Source of the DNA: a virus | Reading direction: 5' to 3' (one strand) | Length of the DNA: 64,000 bases | Virus record (IMG/VR): IMGVR_UViG_3300009788_000007 | Span: 16,601 to 80,600 of that record | In this document: positions 40,713-48,197 of the stretch, piece after piece | Numbering within the stretch: the stretch's first letter is position 1 | How the letters are laid out: each line of letters begins with the position of its first letter | Made by a program: the position numbers and the translations under genes | The notes under the pieces: generated by a model | What the model saw: the letters and a program-made list of their open reading frames with translations, nothing else | The model's database searches: none | What the model was told of the DNA's origin: nothing

Positions 40713-40728
40713 AATCTTCAAATCTTTC

Positions 40729-40905
40729 TTAAGCATTTCTGCTAATCAATGGCCAGCGTCCCGCCTCGTATTCTTTTAAATCTGGGGCCGGTACGTACAC
40801 CCCATCTTTTGCTTTTTTATATTTTTCAAGTGCCAAAATATTTAAGTGGTCTTGTGGGCATGTGTGCCTTGTTTGCCGCGCTGTTATAAATTTTACTACT
40901 TGCAT
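40729..40905 (-). CDS. Hypothetical protein (58 aa)
   Basis: ATG at 40905 (MQVVKFITARQTRH) overlaps the end of the upstream gene. One Cys; basic N-terminal half and a Pro-containing C-terminal half. Not recognised. Confidence 0.5.
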   Translation of the reverse strand: MQVVKFITARQTRHTCPQDHLNILALEKYKKAKDGVYVPAPDLKEYEAGRWPLISRNA

Positions 40906-41126
40906 GGCTCTGACCAAACATTAGTAATTTCAACATCATTTTTAAACTGCAGAAATAAATATCCATGTAAATTATATAATGGCGTGCCTTCTTCTTTTTC
41001 GAAATCAAAATCAAAATAGTCTATATTTATTAGTTCTGATACAAGGGATTCGCAACCCGCAACTTCAGATAAAATACTTTGATCTATTGTTTTAATTTCA
41101 CCGTTACCTTCAAAATTAAGTTTCAT
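40896..41126 (-). CDS. Acidic hypothetical protein under LexA-like promoter
   Basis: 76 residues from the ATG at 41126 (behind AAAGGTG). The ATG at 41153 lies at the predicted transcription start and is rejected. Acidic and aromatic (INIDYFDFDFEKEEG). First gene after the LexA-like box at 41174, so possibly DNA-damage induced. Function unknown. Confidence 0.6.
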   Translation of the reverse strand: MKLNFEGNGEIKTIDQSILSEVAGCESLVSELINIDYFDFDFEKEEGTPLYNLHGYLFLQFKNDVEITNVWSEPCK

Positions 41127-41159
41127 AATCTTTTCACCTTTTGTCATTTCCATATAACT

Positions 41160-41189
41160 ATAATACTAAACTACTGTACAGATGTACAG
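41160..41189 (-). promoter_or_regulatory. Promoter with LexA-like box
   Basis: On the minus strand CTGT-ACATCTGT-ACAG (41189-41174) is a perfect CTGT-N8-ACAG box. TGTACA inside it serves as -35; 17 bases on lies TATTAT as -10 (41165-41160). It directs transcription toward the 40896 gene. Confidence 0.6.
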
Positions 41190-41212
41190 CAGAATAGTAT
41201 ATATTTTTAAAA

Positions 41213-41401
41213 TTAGTTTAAATGTTTGAATTTTGCTGCATAGTTAACACATTTTATTAAAGCCTTGGCAAATTTACGTGCCCTTTTATCACTTTTTGGC
41301 CTGTGGTCATTAAAAAATATGGCCGTATCTACCATAGGGAATTTGTCTGATAACTTCTGCTTAACAAATTCCTGCAAAAATATAGGTTGTGGCTTATTCA
41401 T
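41213..41401 (-). CDS. Basic hypothetical protein (62 aa)
   Basis: MNKPQPIFLQEFVKQKLSDK, then a basic helical part (RPKSDKRARKFAKALIKCVN). Preceded by AAAAGGAG. Could bind nucleic acid. Not recognised. Confidence 0.6.
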   Translation of the reverse strand: MNKPQPIFLQEFVKQKLSDKFPMVDTAIFFNDHRPKSDKRARKFAKALIKCVNYAAKFKHLN

Positions 41402-41479
41402 AATAAAAACTCCTTTTGCTAAGTCCTGTTACTTATGTAAAATCCCCAGGCACAAAGTACCTAGGGTAAAAAGTATTTG

Positions 41480-41626
41480 CTAATCTTTTTTCTTTGGCCA
41501 AAATTTAGAGATTAGCCAAACTGTGATATTTAATATCACAGTAAGTATGATAGCTGACCATATGATATAGCCAATATCTCCTTGTCTTGCCTCTCCTGGA
41601 AAGTCTTTTGCAATTAATAGTAGCAT
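41480..41626 (-). CDS. Single-span membrane protein (48 aa)
   Basis: A good AAAGGAG site precedes the ATG. One long hydrophobic segment (IIWSAIILTVILNITVWLIS) is followed by a basic tail (KFWPKKKD). In this block it may belong to the lysis functions (for example an antiholin or pinholin), but this is not shown. Confidence 0.6.
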   Translation of the reverse strand: MLLLIAKDFPGEARQGDIGYIIWSAIILTVILNITVWLISKFWPKKKD

Positions 41627-41648
41627 AATGTATACTCCTTTCTACTAG

Positions 41649-41683
41649 AAAAAGGCCCTGTTAACAGTTAAGTTAACAGGACC
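41649..41683 (-). terminator. Rho-independent terminator (minus strand)
   Basis: On the minus strand GGTCCTGTTAAC pairs with GTTAACAGGGCC (12 bp, one G-T) around a 6-base loop and is followed by five T. It ends the unit holding the 41705 gene. Confidence 0.85.
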
Positions 41684-41704
41684 ACAAACTAAAAGACTTA
41701 CTTT

Positions 41705-41917
41705 TTAAAGATCTTTGATACCTTGCATAATAGCTTCGATCTTTTGTATAGCAACGGTATGAAAAACTACTTCTGTGTTTGCTTTTTCTTTTTTCACATC
41801 GTCTGCAGCCTTCACAGCTTCATTAGCTGCTAATTCTGCTTTTGCTTTTAGTTCTCCATGCTTCTGCACTGCTTCCTCCAGTGCCTTAAGCATTTCTTCT
41901 TTGTCTTTTTGTACCAT
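41705..41917 (-). CDS. Helical coiled-coil protein (70 aa)
   Basis: Preceded by a strong AAAGGAGG site. Ala/Lys/Glu-rich, almost certainly one long helix (EEMLKALEEAVQKHGELKAK). A terminator follows. May act as a small structural or regulatory protein; not recognised. Confidence 0.65.
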   Translation of the reverse strand: MVQKDKEEMLKALEEAVQKHGELKAKAELAANEAVKAADDVKKEKANTEVVFHTVAIQKIEAIMQGIKDL

Positions 41918-41968
41918 AGGCGGTACCCTCCTTTCTGGCCTTTTGGCCGGTTAGTTGTTTTGTTTTAT

Positions 41969-42292
41969 TTAGCTTAAAACATCCTCCACATTTGCTACCC
42001 ATTTAGCCTTGCGGCCATCACTAACACCCTCACGTTTACTATGTGTGGCTTTAACAATCTTAAACCATGTGTCTATCATGTCATCTTTTAATTCGTGAGT
42101 TATCCAGTCACGACCACCTATGATTAGCTCAACTTTTCTACGCAAGCCAGAACCCAGCACTACTTGCGCTTTCCAGTCAACACCTACTTTATGTTGGTTA
42201 GTTACTTGCCCTTCTATTTGGTTATCCCTCACTGTATCAATAATGTGGCTCTTACTGATGAGTGTTTCTATTGATTCAAAAATATCTTTCAT
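41969..42292 (-). CDS. Hypothetical protein under LexA-like promoter (107 aa)
   Basis: ATG at 42292 (MKDIFESIETLISKSHIIDT) stands six bases after AAAGGA. Longer starts overlap the promoter. Charged alpha/beta protein with VGVDWKAQVVLGSGLRRKVE. The promoter carries a perfect LexA-like box. Function unknown. Confidence 0.65.
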   Translation of the reverse strand: MKDIFESIETLISKSHIIDTVRDNQIEGQVTNQHKVGVDWKAQVVLGSGLRRKVELIIGGRDWITHELKDDMIDTWFKIVKATHSKREGVSDGRKAKWVANVEDVLS

Positions 42293-42322
42293 TTTGTTTC
42301 CTTTGTCAGTTGTCATATAAAT

Positions 42323-42352
42323 ATTATCGTCTATCACTGTATGCGTGTACAG
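42323..42352 (-). promoter_or_regulatory. Promoter with LexA-like box
   Basis: On the minus strand CTGT-ACACGCAT-ACAG (42352-42337) is a perfect CTGT-N8-ACAG box. TGTACA within it, a 17-base spacer and GATAAT (42328-42323) make a sigma70-like promoter of the same layout as at 41160. Confidence 0.6.
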
Positions 42353-42437
42353 TACTTTATTAAAAAAATATTAAAATAAATATAATAGTGCGTTTTTTGT
42401 AAAATAATGGGGGTTATGGGGAAATAAAAGTACAGGA

Positions 42438-42459
42438 GGAAGGGCATACCGACCCTTCC
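42438..42459 (-). terminator. Stable hairpin downstream of structured region
   Basis: GGAAGGG and CCCTTCC form a perfect 7-bp stem with an 8-base loop. On the minus strand a T-containing stretch (TCCTGTACTTTT) follows, so it may end the TerL transcript and the structured region, though the T-run is not immediate. Confidence 0.5.
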
Positions 42460-42890
42460 CTTAATTACATCCTAGCATTGGAAGATACTCTCAATAATTA
42501 ATTCCTGCACAAAATGGTGGGATCTGCCAGATGTTTCCAGCATCGTGACTTTCTAATCACCGCAAAGGCTGTTAACCTTGAACGCCCATAATATGGGAGG
42601 AAGGGGAGGGACTTGCACCCCCTTTTAAATCCCCTCATCGCGTTTAGGGAAATACGGCTATCCGCTGCCTCGATTCTTCAGCATCACTTCCTATAAAAAA
42701 AATATGGTGGACGCGGCTAGGTGAGGGTGTCCCTCGATGTTCCCTACCCGTTTCCATGTAAAAATTGATGCTCGTTTGCCTCGTCACTTAATTTTAATGG
42801 TGATATTCTAGCCTAGATTGCTTATCGGTTAGGCGGTGATCTCTTATCACTATTGGCTATCCATTAAAAATAACATCTGCTTAACAGTAT
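42460..42890 (-). ncRNA. Possible structured noncoding RNA after TerL
   Basis: No gene is seen in these 430 bases, which are richer in G+C than the flanks. On the minus strand several domains close with long stems: TTTTAATGG/CCATTAAAA (about 42870 and 42795), GTGACGaGGC/GCCgCGTcCAC (about 42785 and 42712), AGGAAGtG/CcCTTCCT (about 42692 and 42600). Inner hairpins include GTGAT/ATCAC, GCCTA/TAGGC, GCTG/CAGC and AAGG/CCTT. Two domain ends read CCACCA followed by T-rich sequence, and one arm resembles a T-arm (TGCAAGT loop), but no complete tRNA can be folded. The strand is inferred from TerL. Confidence 0.45.
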
Positions 42891-42892
42891 AC

Positions 42893-44386
42893 CTAAATAT
42901 CAGTAATCGCAATACCACCTTCTTCAATTGGGAATTTATTGACCACATAGTACCCTACTGCATCGGAAATGTGGGTTAAATGCTTTTCTGACTTTTTATC
43001 AATCTCGCCGCTGCCGCCCTCGACCACAGAAACACCTTCAAAATCTTTTACCACATGTGGTGCGTTATCGGGGTCAACTAAAAACCTTATCTGGCCGTCC
43101 ATAGTTTGTATACGTGAATTCATAGCATTAACACGCACACGCTCTGGTCCGTTTTTATTTGCAACTCTATATTTTAATCGAGTGCCAAACACAGGTTTTA
43201 ATTTCTTGCGTATCAAATCCCAGTCAGACCCGGCTACCTTTGCGCTGCCCTGATTACCCCCTGTAGAATCACCATATAAATATACATCACCTGTATGGTG
43301 TTTCCAGTCTTTGATTATTCGGTCACAGACTATCAATGTATTTGAATGCCTGGGAATATAAACTTCACCTATTACTGCAGTGAATCGTCGGGACACCTTT
43401 GGGTTTTTGCCTTTATACAATTGCTCCTGCATAACTGCACAAACACCTGGAGCGATATTAAAATCAAAGGCTAAGATAATATCTTTGTCTGGGTCGTAAT
43501 CTAAAGATTCAACGGCGTGCACCTCTGAATCAAAATCATAATAGGCCCTGCCCTGGAAATTAATAAAGAGCCCCAGGACCTCCTGCCGATATGACAGCTC
43601 ATCCATGTCAGCTTTCATGGCTTCAATTTCACTCGGGTCTAAAATGTCTTCAGCTGACCAATGGAAGTACCCCCAATTTTTATTACGCTTACCTTTGGCC
43701 TTCATTGCCAAATCGTAGTAATGGTTGCGCCCTTCAGGTACACCGATAAACCAAGCGAACCCAGGGCGGCCTATGGTGGCCAAAGCTGGACGGATATGGT
43801 CTATCCATGCAGTCTTTTTCATGTTGCCGAACTCGTCAAGTATGATGCCATCCAGAGGTGAGCCCTCAATACGCTCCGGTTTGTCCATCCCCATCACCTG
43901 GATTTTAGGACCATGTACCAATGTAATTGTCAAGTCAGATTCTGATATTTTGTCAACACAGGATTTAGGCACCAGCTGTTTCAGGTCTTCCCAGTAGATT
44001 TGCTTAGCCTGGGCTCTGGTGGGCGCTGCAGCCACAAACCACCCGTTAGCGTGCATACAACGCAAGGCTTTGATAATAAGTGCCCTTTTGCAGTATTCCG
44101 TCTTACCAGAGCGCCTGCCGGACGGTACAACGACAAAACGCTTTATTCCCGACACGATGGTGTGGTACAGCGCTAAACGTTCCTTGTGTGGCCTGAGAGG
44201 GTACCAGCGATGCCCCAGGGTGGTGTTTACGGCCTGCTGTATGGCGTCATCGGCTTCCTTGAGGGATGCAGCCTTGATCTCATTCTCACCAATAGGGTCT
44301 TTTTTGGCTTTTTTTGGGTGTTTTAAGGCCTTCTGCCCTTTGACCAAGCGCACCGATTTCTTCAAATTTACTGATTTTGTGGTCAT
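42893..44386 (-). CDS. terL: Terminase large subunit
   Basis: 497 residues. ATPase: Walker A SGRRSGKT (89-96), Walker B GIILDEFG (180-187). Nuclease: AFDFN (Asp308), then YGDSTGG and HISDAVGYYV near the C-terminus, the usual acidic metal ligands. It pumps DNA into the capsid and cuts it. The start overlaps the DUF2493 stop (ATGA). TerS lies 9.8 kb away. The 5' two-thirds are richer in G+C than the surrounding genes. Confidence 0.95.
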   Translation of the reverse strand: MTTKSVNLKKSVRLVKGQKALKHPKKAKKDPIGENEIKAASLKEADDAIQQAVNTTLGHRWYPLRPHKERLALYHTIVSGIKRFVVVPSGRRSGKTEYCKRALIIKALRCMHANGWFVAAAPTRAQAKQIYWEDLKQLVPKSCVDKISESDLTITLVHGPKIQVMGMDKPERIEGSPLDGIILDEFGNMKKTAWIDHIRPALATIGRPGFAWFIGVPEGRNHYYDLAMKAKGKRNKNWGYFHWSAEDILDPSEIEAMKADMDELSYRQEVLGLFINFQGRAYYDFDSEVHAVESLDYDPDKDIILAFDFNIAPGVCAVMQEQLYKGKNPKVSRRFTAVIGEVYIPRHSNTLIVCDRIIKDWKHHTGDVYLYGDSTGGNQGSAKVAGSDWDLIRKKLKPVFGTRLKYRVANKNGPERVRVNAMNSRIQTMDGQIRFLVDPDNAPHVVKDFEGVSVVEGGSGEIDKKSEKHLTHISDAVGYYVVNKFPIEEGGIAITDI

Positions 44387-44736
44387 ACGTACTTAATTAT
44401 AACAACAGCTTTGCAAGATTCCTTGAACAAATCTATAGTGTGCCGGGTGCCGGGGGATTGGCCATCCCAGAAAGCTATGCATTCATCAGCGCGTTCTTCG
44501 ATCTCAGCATTACGGATAAAGCCTGCATCCTTGCCGTACAGGTCCCAGTCAGCCTTTAATTTTTCGTAGGGTATGTGCCAAACTTTTTTAGCCAGCTTCA
44601 CTGCGCAATCATCAGCCCCTTTGGCATCTCCGGTAATAATTTTAATACAGTCCAAATCGTAACGTTGCTTAATCTCATTAATCATAAATCTAGGTCGACA
44701 AAAATCACGACCACCAACTACTGCAAGGTTAAGCAC
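44383..44736 (-). CDS. DUF2493 / SLOG-family nucleotide-binding protein
   Basis: 117 residues from a GTG. LAVVGGRDFCRPRFM, then IITGDAKGADDCAVKLAKK and FIRNAEIEERADECIAFWDG match the DUF2493 (YspA/cpYpsA-related) branch of the SLOG Rossmann fold, which binds nucleotides or their derivatives. Such proteins are linked to nucleotide signalling in other systems; here the exact ligand is unknown. The gene overlaps TerL and the membrane protein upstream. Confidence 0.88.
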   Translation of the reverse strand: MLNLAVVGGRDFCRPRFMINEIKQRYDLDCIKIITGDAKGADDCAVKLAKKVWHIPYEKLKADWDLYGKDAGFIRNAEIEERADECIAFWDGQSPGTRHTIDLFKESCKAVVIIKYV

Positions 44737-44857
44737 CTCGTATTACCAAGCTCATAAGCATTACTATTGCAGAACCAACAAACACAATATTACCCTGTAT
44801 TGAGCCTACCAATAAAAATAATACTGCAATAATAAACCGTATAGGGTGCTTATTCAT
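44729..44857 (-). CDS. Two-span membrane microprotein (42 aa)
   Basis: Two hydrophobic segments (RFIIAVLFLLVGSI and NIVFVGSAIVMLMSLVI) with a short turn. Its end overlaps the next GTG by 8 bases and its start overlaps the upstream stop. Not recognised; holin-like size. Confidence 0.55.
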   Translation of the reverse strand: MNKHPIRFIIAVLFLLVGSIQGNIVFVGSAIVMLMSLVIRGA

Positions 44858-45036
44858 TTTCTCTTCTTACTCTTCTTACGCTTTTTAGATTTTCTAGCCT
44901 GCTTAAGTTCTGCAGTACACGTGGTGCAGCGCTTTTTGTTGTCTACCCAAAACTGCTTAGGTGTTCTTAAGCCGCATTCTACACAAAGGCATTCAGGGTC
45001 ATGTGGCCTGAAGCCGCTTTCGTTAGTTGTACTCAT
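44854..45036 (-). CDS. Zinc-ribbon protein with basic tail (60 aa)
   Basis: CxxC pairs (CLCVEC and CTTC) about 20 residues apart, then a Lys/Arg-only tail (KSKKRKKSKKRK). Likely binds nucleic acid. Starts inside the end of the upstream gene. Confidence 0.65.
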   Translation of the reverse strand: MSTTNESGFRPHDPECLCVECGLRTPKQFWVDNKKRCTTCTAELKQARKSKKRKKSKKRK

Positions 45037-45226
45037 AGTGTCCCATTCTACTAAATTCTAAAAAAGTATTATCGTGCACGGTAAAAGTTTTACAGTGTAA
45101 GTTACCAACCTCATCTATTTTTATAAATCCAATTTTACCAGTTCGTCTTTTAGTTTCTTTTTCTGCAAATAACTCTTGGTAAATATCTTCACTGTATTTT
45201 AAATCAGTCTCATCTGTTATTGTCAT
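45023..45226 (-). CDS. Hypothetical protein (67 aa)
   Basis: Charged N-terminal helix (YSEDIYQELFAEKETKRR) followed by a beta-like part (GKIGFIKIDEVGNLHCKTF). Not recognised. Confidence 0.55.
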   Translation of the reverse strand: MTITDETDLKYSEDIYQELFAEKETKRRTGKIGFIKIDEVGNLHCKTFTVHDNTFLEFSRMGHYEYN

Positions 45227-45367
45227 TTGTATGTGCTTTCTAAATGGTGGTAGTGTCAGTTTGCATTAGCATTTCCCCACTGCGGGTAATAAATGAGGTG
45301 GTAAAATGATTAAACAAAACCCACCCTCTAAGCCATGGCCCCATACCAAAGGCCACACTACCATATG
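45227..45367. other. Intergenic stretch, uncertain short frames only
   Basis: Two short overlapping minus-strand frames (45266-45364, 32 codons; 45240-45344, 34 codons) are open but lack clear ribosome sites. No hairpin with T-run was seen. Confidence 0.3.
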
Positions 45368-45811
45368 TTATTTTTTCTTTTTAACTTTCTTTTCTTTCTT
45401 TTTAGGCTTAGGTTTTACTAATGGTATGCCTAAGCTCTTTAGCATAAATTCTAATTGTTTAACAGTCTTTTCACAACAGGCCCCAAACACTACATCCATT
45501 GCCATAAATTCTGGCTTAGTCATGAGCAGGCTAGCAGCCTTTCTGTATGTTTCAAATTCTGCATGTACTACGTGCAGCATTTCATGACGTATTGTGCGCA
45601 CTAAAATTTCTTCGTTTTCATGTAGTTCAAAGTTAATTTTTATAGTTGCAGTATTGTAGTCTGGATCAGGCCAACACTTACCATAAAAACTATCTTCAGC
45701 GTCGTCTATCCATCCGTATTGAAAGTTAAATATCCAATGGGGTAAATTTAAAAGCTTTTGATAACGTGGGACTTCTCGTTTAGCTATTTTTATTACTTCT
45801 GGTTTATCCAT
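45368..45811 (-). CDS. SprT-like zinc metallopeptidase
   Basis: 147 residues. VRTIRHEMLHVVHAEFE contains the zincin motif HExxH (His76, Glu77, His80). The preceding strand ATIKINFEL and the length fit SprT/wss1-like domains, which cut DNA-protein crosslinks or bind zinc. The C-terminus is a Lys-rich tail. A third ligand is not certain. Confidence 0.7.
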   Translation of the reverse strand: MDKPEVIKIAKREVPRYQKLLNLPHWIFNFQYGWIDDAEDSFYGKCWPDPDYNTATIKINFELHENEEILVRTIRHEMLHVVHAEFETYRKAASLLMTKPEFMAMDVVFGACCEKTVKQLEFMLKSLGIPLVKPKPKKKEKKVKKKK

Positions 45812-46038
45812 TAAAATAACCTTTTTATAATTTCTAATTCCTGGTCTTCATTACACACACCGCTATCACCATCAGCCCAAAATATAACACAGTCACCCGA
45901 ACCATAAGGCCCACCTATACCTTCTCCCAGTTTAATAGCGATGCCCTCGATATCCATACTAATAATACGCACTAGGTACGCAGGCTGCAGGCAATCATCA
46001 ATAGCTTTTAAATGCTTCTCAAAATCTTCCCATCTCAT
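45811..46038 (-). CDS. Hypothetical protein (75 aa)
   Basis: MRWEDFEKHLKAIDDCLQPA, then Gly-rich beta part (IKLGEGIGGPYGSGDCVIFW). Overlaps both neighbours by one or a few bases. Not recognised. Confidence 0.55.
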   Translation of the reverse strand: MRWEDFEKHLKAIDDCLQPAYLVRIISMDIEGIAIKLGEGIGGPYGSGDCVIFWADGDSGVCNEDQELEIIKRLF

Positions 46039-46935
46039 TTATTCAATCTCCAGCTCTGGGCATTTGTGGTTTTGTAGCTTATCGTGGTCTTTAAATTTTT
46101 TATCACACAACATACATTTAAGTTCATTCACCCATTTATCTAAAGGGGCTGCATTTTTTAAATGGTAAGGGCTTTCTGTGCTGTACAAATCACTAGGGCC
46201 AATCATGGGCTGCACTAACGCTTTAGTTTTTTTGGCGATATTTGCCAACACTGGATTCATCAACGGGTGCTTTAATGGTAGTGCGCAGCCAGGGCTGCCA
46301 GCTTCCCCCATAATAACAGGGCCTTTAAGTTTAACAATACCACCACTAGCTAATCTACTTTTGCAGTTTTTTGTATGGCCAAATTTTAAAAAATCTGCAG
46401 GCTCTAATTCTGCAACAGCATCAGCACCACAGTCACAATTTTTAAGGCTGTCTAATATTTTTTGTCTAAACCCAGGCATATGGGGTGCTTTGGCTACGGC
46501 TTCTTCCATAACTTTTTTACCTGCATTTTTAAGCATAACCTCTTGTATATTACAGGCACATACAATCTGGTCATCTACCTTAAGTTCATAATCTTTTTTA
46601 CATGTTGGGCAGATATCCCCAGGGCGCTTTATTTCACCACTGCGTAATTTAGCATAATACTCATCTGTTAGCTTTTGGGCAATACTTGTATTCGTTGCAG
46701 GTGCTGTTGGCATGTTGGCCATAGATCTAATAGGGTCTTCAGTATGTACTATTTTTATAGGCCCTACCATTTCAAAATATCGTGACCACCTATCAGGGTA
46801 ATGGTACTCTGTAGTCCTGAATAAATCAGCTATGGCTAGTTCTGCTGTGTCCCCTGATCCTACATGCCGTAATAAATGTACTTCTGGAAAGCTTGCCCTA
46901 AAATGGTCAGTATGTTCTGTTATATTAATTTTCAT
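46039..46935 (-). CDS. Multi-zinc-finger protein with HicB-like N-terminus
   Basis: 298 residues. The first 45 (FRASFPEVHLLRHVGSGDTA then ELAIADLF) resemble the HicB fold. Then CPTCKKDYEL...CAC, CDCGADAV...C and a C-terminal C2H2-type finger CMLCDKKFKDHDKLQNHKC. Probably binds nucleic acid through several zinc sites. Domain combination not recognised. Confidence 0.65.
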   Translation of the reverse strand: MKINITEHTDHFRASFPEVHLLRHVGSGDTAELAIADLFRTTEYHYPDRWSRYFEMVGPIKIVHTEDPIRSMANMPTAPATNTSIAQKLTDEYYAKLRSGEIKRPGDICPTCKKDYELKVDDQIVCACNIQEVMLKNAGKKVMEEAVAKAPHMPGFRQKILDSLKNCDCGADAVAELEPADFLKFGHTKNCKSRLASGGIVKLKGPVIMGEAGSPGCALPLKHPLMNPVLANIAKKTKALVQPMIGPSDLYSTESPYHLKNAAPLDKWVNELKCMLCDKKFKDHDKLQNHKCPELEIE

Positions 46936-47098
46936 TTTTACCTTTATTGTAGTAGGGCTCCATTACTTTAATAGTTTCTTCATAAAGTTTAAGTATCTCA
47001 CATTGCTTTTCTATAATTTTATCTTTCATCTCGGTCTGTTCTGTGTGACACTTAATTAATAAATCTTTTATTTCTTCTATTTTATCTATTTTATCCAT
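46925..47098 (-). CDS. Coiled-coil protein (57 aa)
   Basis: Lys/Glu/Ile-rich, one long helix (MDKIDKIEEIKDLLIK, then EMKDKIIEKQCEILKLY). Overlaps the next start by 11 bases and the upstream stop by 8. Unknown. Confidence 0.6.
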   Translation of the reverse strand: MDKIDKIEEIKDLLIKCHTEQTEMKDKIIEKQCEILKLYEETIKVMEPYYNKGKNEN

Positions 47099-47234
47099 CT
47101 TCTTCCATTTCCTTTAAATGTTTCTCTACCCACTCCATCAATGCAGGGCTTTCATAATAAACTTCCATAGTGCCAGTTATAGTAATACTCCCAGATAAGC
47201 CTTTTGGTTTTTCCTCTGGTTTTGGTATGGGCAT
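47091..47234 (-). CDS. Small acidic protein (47 aa)
   Basis: MPIPKPEEKPKGLSGSITIT, followed by an acidic helix (EWVEKHLKEMEEDG). Coupled to the next gene. Not recognised. Confidence 0.55.
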   Translation of the reverse strand: MPIPKPEEKPKGLSGSITITGTMEVYYESPALMEWVEKHLKEMEEDG

Positions 47235-47239
47235 AATCA

Positions 47240-47452
47240 TCAATCAAATGGGTGGTTTATTTTACAGCTATCACACAGCCCATTATTCCTATAATCTGTT
47301 TCTTCAGTTATTGGTGTAAAACAATCATCGCAACACCGCGACATCATTAGTATGTTTGTGCCTACTGTAATAACTCTACCATCAGATTTAACATAACCTA
47401 AAGGCTTTGTGTTGTCGCATAGTACTTTAATTTGTAAGGTTACTTTAGGCAC
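47240..47452 (-). CDS. Zinc-binding protein (70 aa)
   Basis: CCDDC and CDSCKINH toward the C-terminus suggest one zinc ribbon; the N-terminal half is beta-like (VTLQIKVLCDNTKPLGYV). Not recognised. Confidence 0.6.
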   Translation of the reverse strand: MPKVTLQIKVLCDNTKPLGYVKSDGRVITVGTNILMMSRCCDDCFTPITEETDYRNNGLCDSCKINHPFD

Positions 47453-47489
47453 TTAAAATCTCTAATGCCATTTTATATTATTTTCAATT

Positions 47490-47729
47490 TCAATTTTCAA
47501 TTTCTACCCCTTCTCTAAATACTCTGCCTACAGTTAAACCTTCTTTCTCTACTCTATCTTGAATATCTTGCCACATCTTTAATTTTTCTAACTGCCATGG
47601 GTGTACATTCTGGCTATAATTATGCTTTTTAATAAATCTATTTATGGCTCTAACTTGTGTCTCAAGTTCAAATATATTCATGTACTTAAAATCACCTTCT
47701 CTATTAAAATAATCATCAATAATATTCAT
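47490..47729 (-). CDS. Hypothetical protein (79 aa)
   Basis: Helical, charged, with ELETQVRAINRFIKKHNYSQ and a C-terminal EGLTVGRVFREG. A 13-codon frame (47776-47738) precedes it and may be its leader. Not recognised. Confidence 0.55.
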   Translation of the reverse strand: MNIIDDYFNREGDFKYMNIFELETQVRAINRFIKKHNYSQNVHPWQLEKLKMWQDIQDRVEKEGLTVGRVFREGVEIEN

Positions 47730-47776
47730 GTATTTAAGCTCCTAATATTTTCAGTGCTTTTTCGTAGTCAGTCATT

Positions 47777-47992
47777 TTAAATAACCTCAATTTCTATAGT
47801 ATTACCTCTGTGTATTCTTGGCCAGCCTTCCAGGCGTTCAGTCATACACAAAGTTAAATCAGTAAAAGCTGTAGCCTCACACATACCTTTTCCCTGCAGT
47901 CCGTTAAAGTGGTCTATATCTAGTACAAAGGCTTCGTACAGATAAGGCGCAGTACTTTTGTTTATGGCTTTTCTAATTTGTATTTTCATCAA
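47777..47992 (-). CDS. Hypothetical protein, paralogue of next gene (71 aa)
   Basis: MKIQIRKA, then LYEAFVLD, TAFTDLTLCMTERLEGWPRI and ending NTIEIEVI. The gene at 47973 has the same plan (MKIEVKRI, LYQACVVG, GLLATLSVSFPNWPSKPW, KNIEIEMI). Tandem duplicates of an unknown small fold. Confidence 0.6.
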   Translation of the reverse strand: MMKIQIRKAINKSTAPYLYEAFVLDIDHFNGLQGKGMCEATAFTDLTLCMTERLEGWPRIHRGNTIEIEVI

Positions 47993-48197
47993 TCATTTCT
48001 ATTTCTATATTTTTTGCCCAAGGCTTTGAAGGCCAGTTAGGAAAACTTACAGATAAAGTAGCCAGTAACCCTGTAACTGTACGGCCTGGGTCACGTTCCC
48101 TATATGCAGTGTTTTTAAAACTAGGTGCACCAACCACACATGCTTGGTAAAGTTCATCTACTCCTTCATCCTCTATTCTTTTAACTTCAATTTTCAT
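47973..48197 (-). CDS. Hypothetical protein, paralogue of previous gene (74 aa)
   Basis: Shares start, central LYQA and C-terminal IEIEMI patterns with the 47777 protein, and overlaps it by 20 bases. The plan resembles a small HicB-like or DUF1902-like beta-alpha fold, but this is unsure. Confidence 0.6.
   Translation of the reverse strand: MKIEVKRIEDEGVDELYQACVVGAPSFKNTAYRERDPGRTVTGLLATLSVSFPNWPSKPWAKNIEIEMIDENTN

Noticed and set aside
42590-42700. A class II or Sec-type tRNA on the minus strand
   Set aside because: Acceptor-like, D-arm-like and T-arm-like stems can be drawn, but no 5-bp anticodon stem with a 7-base loop is found.
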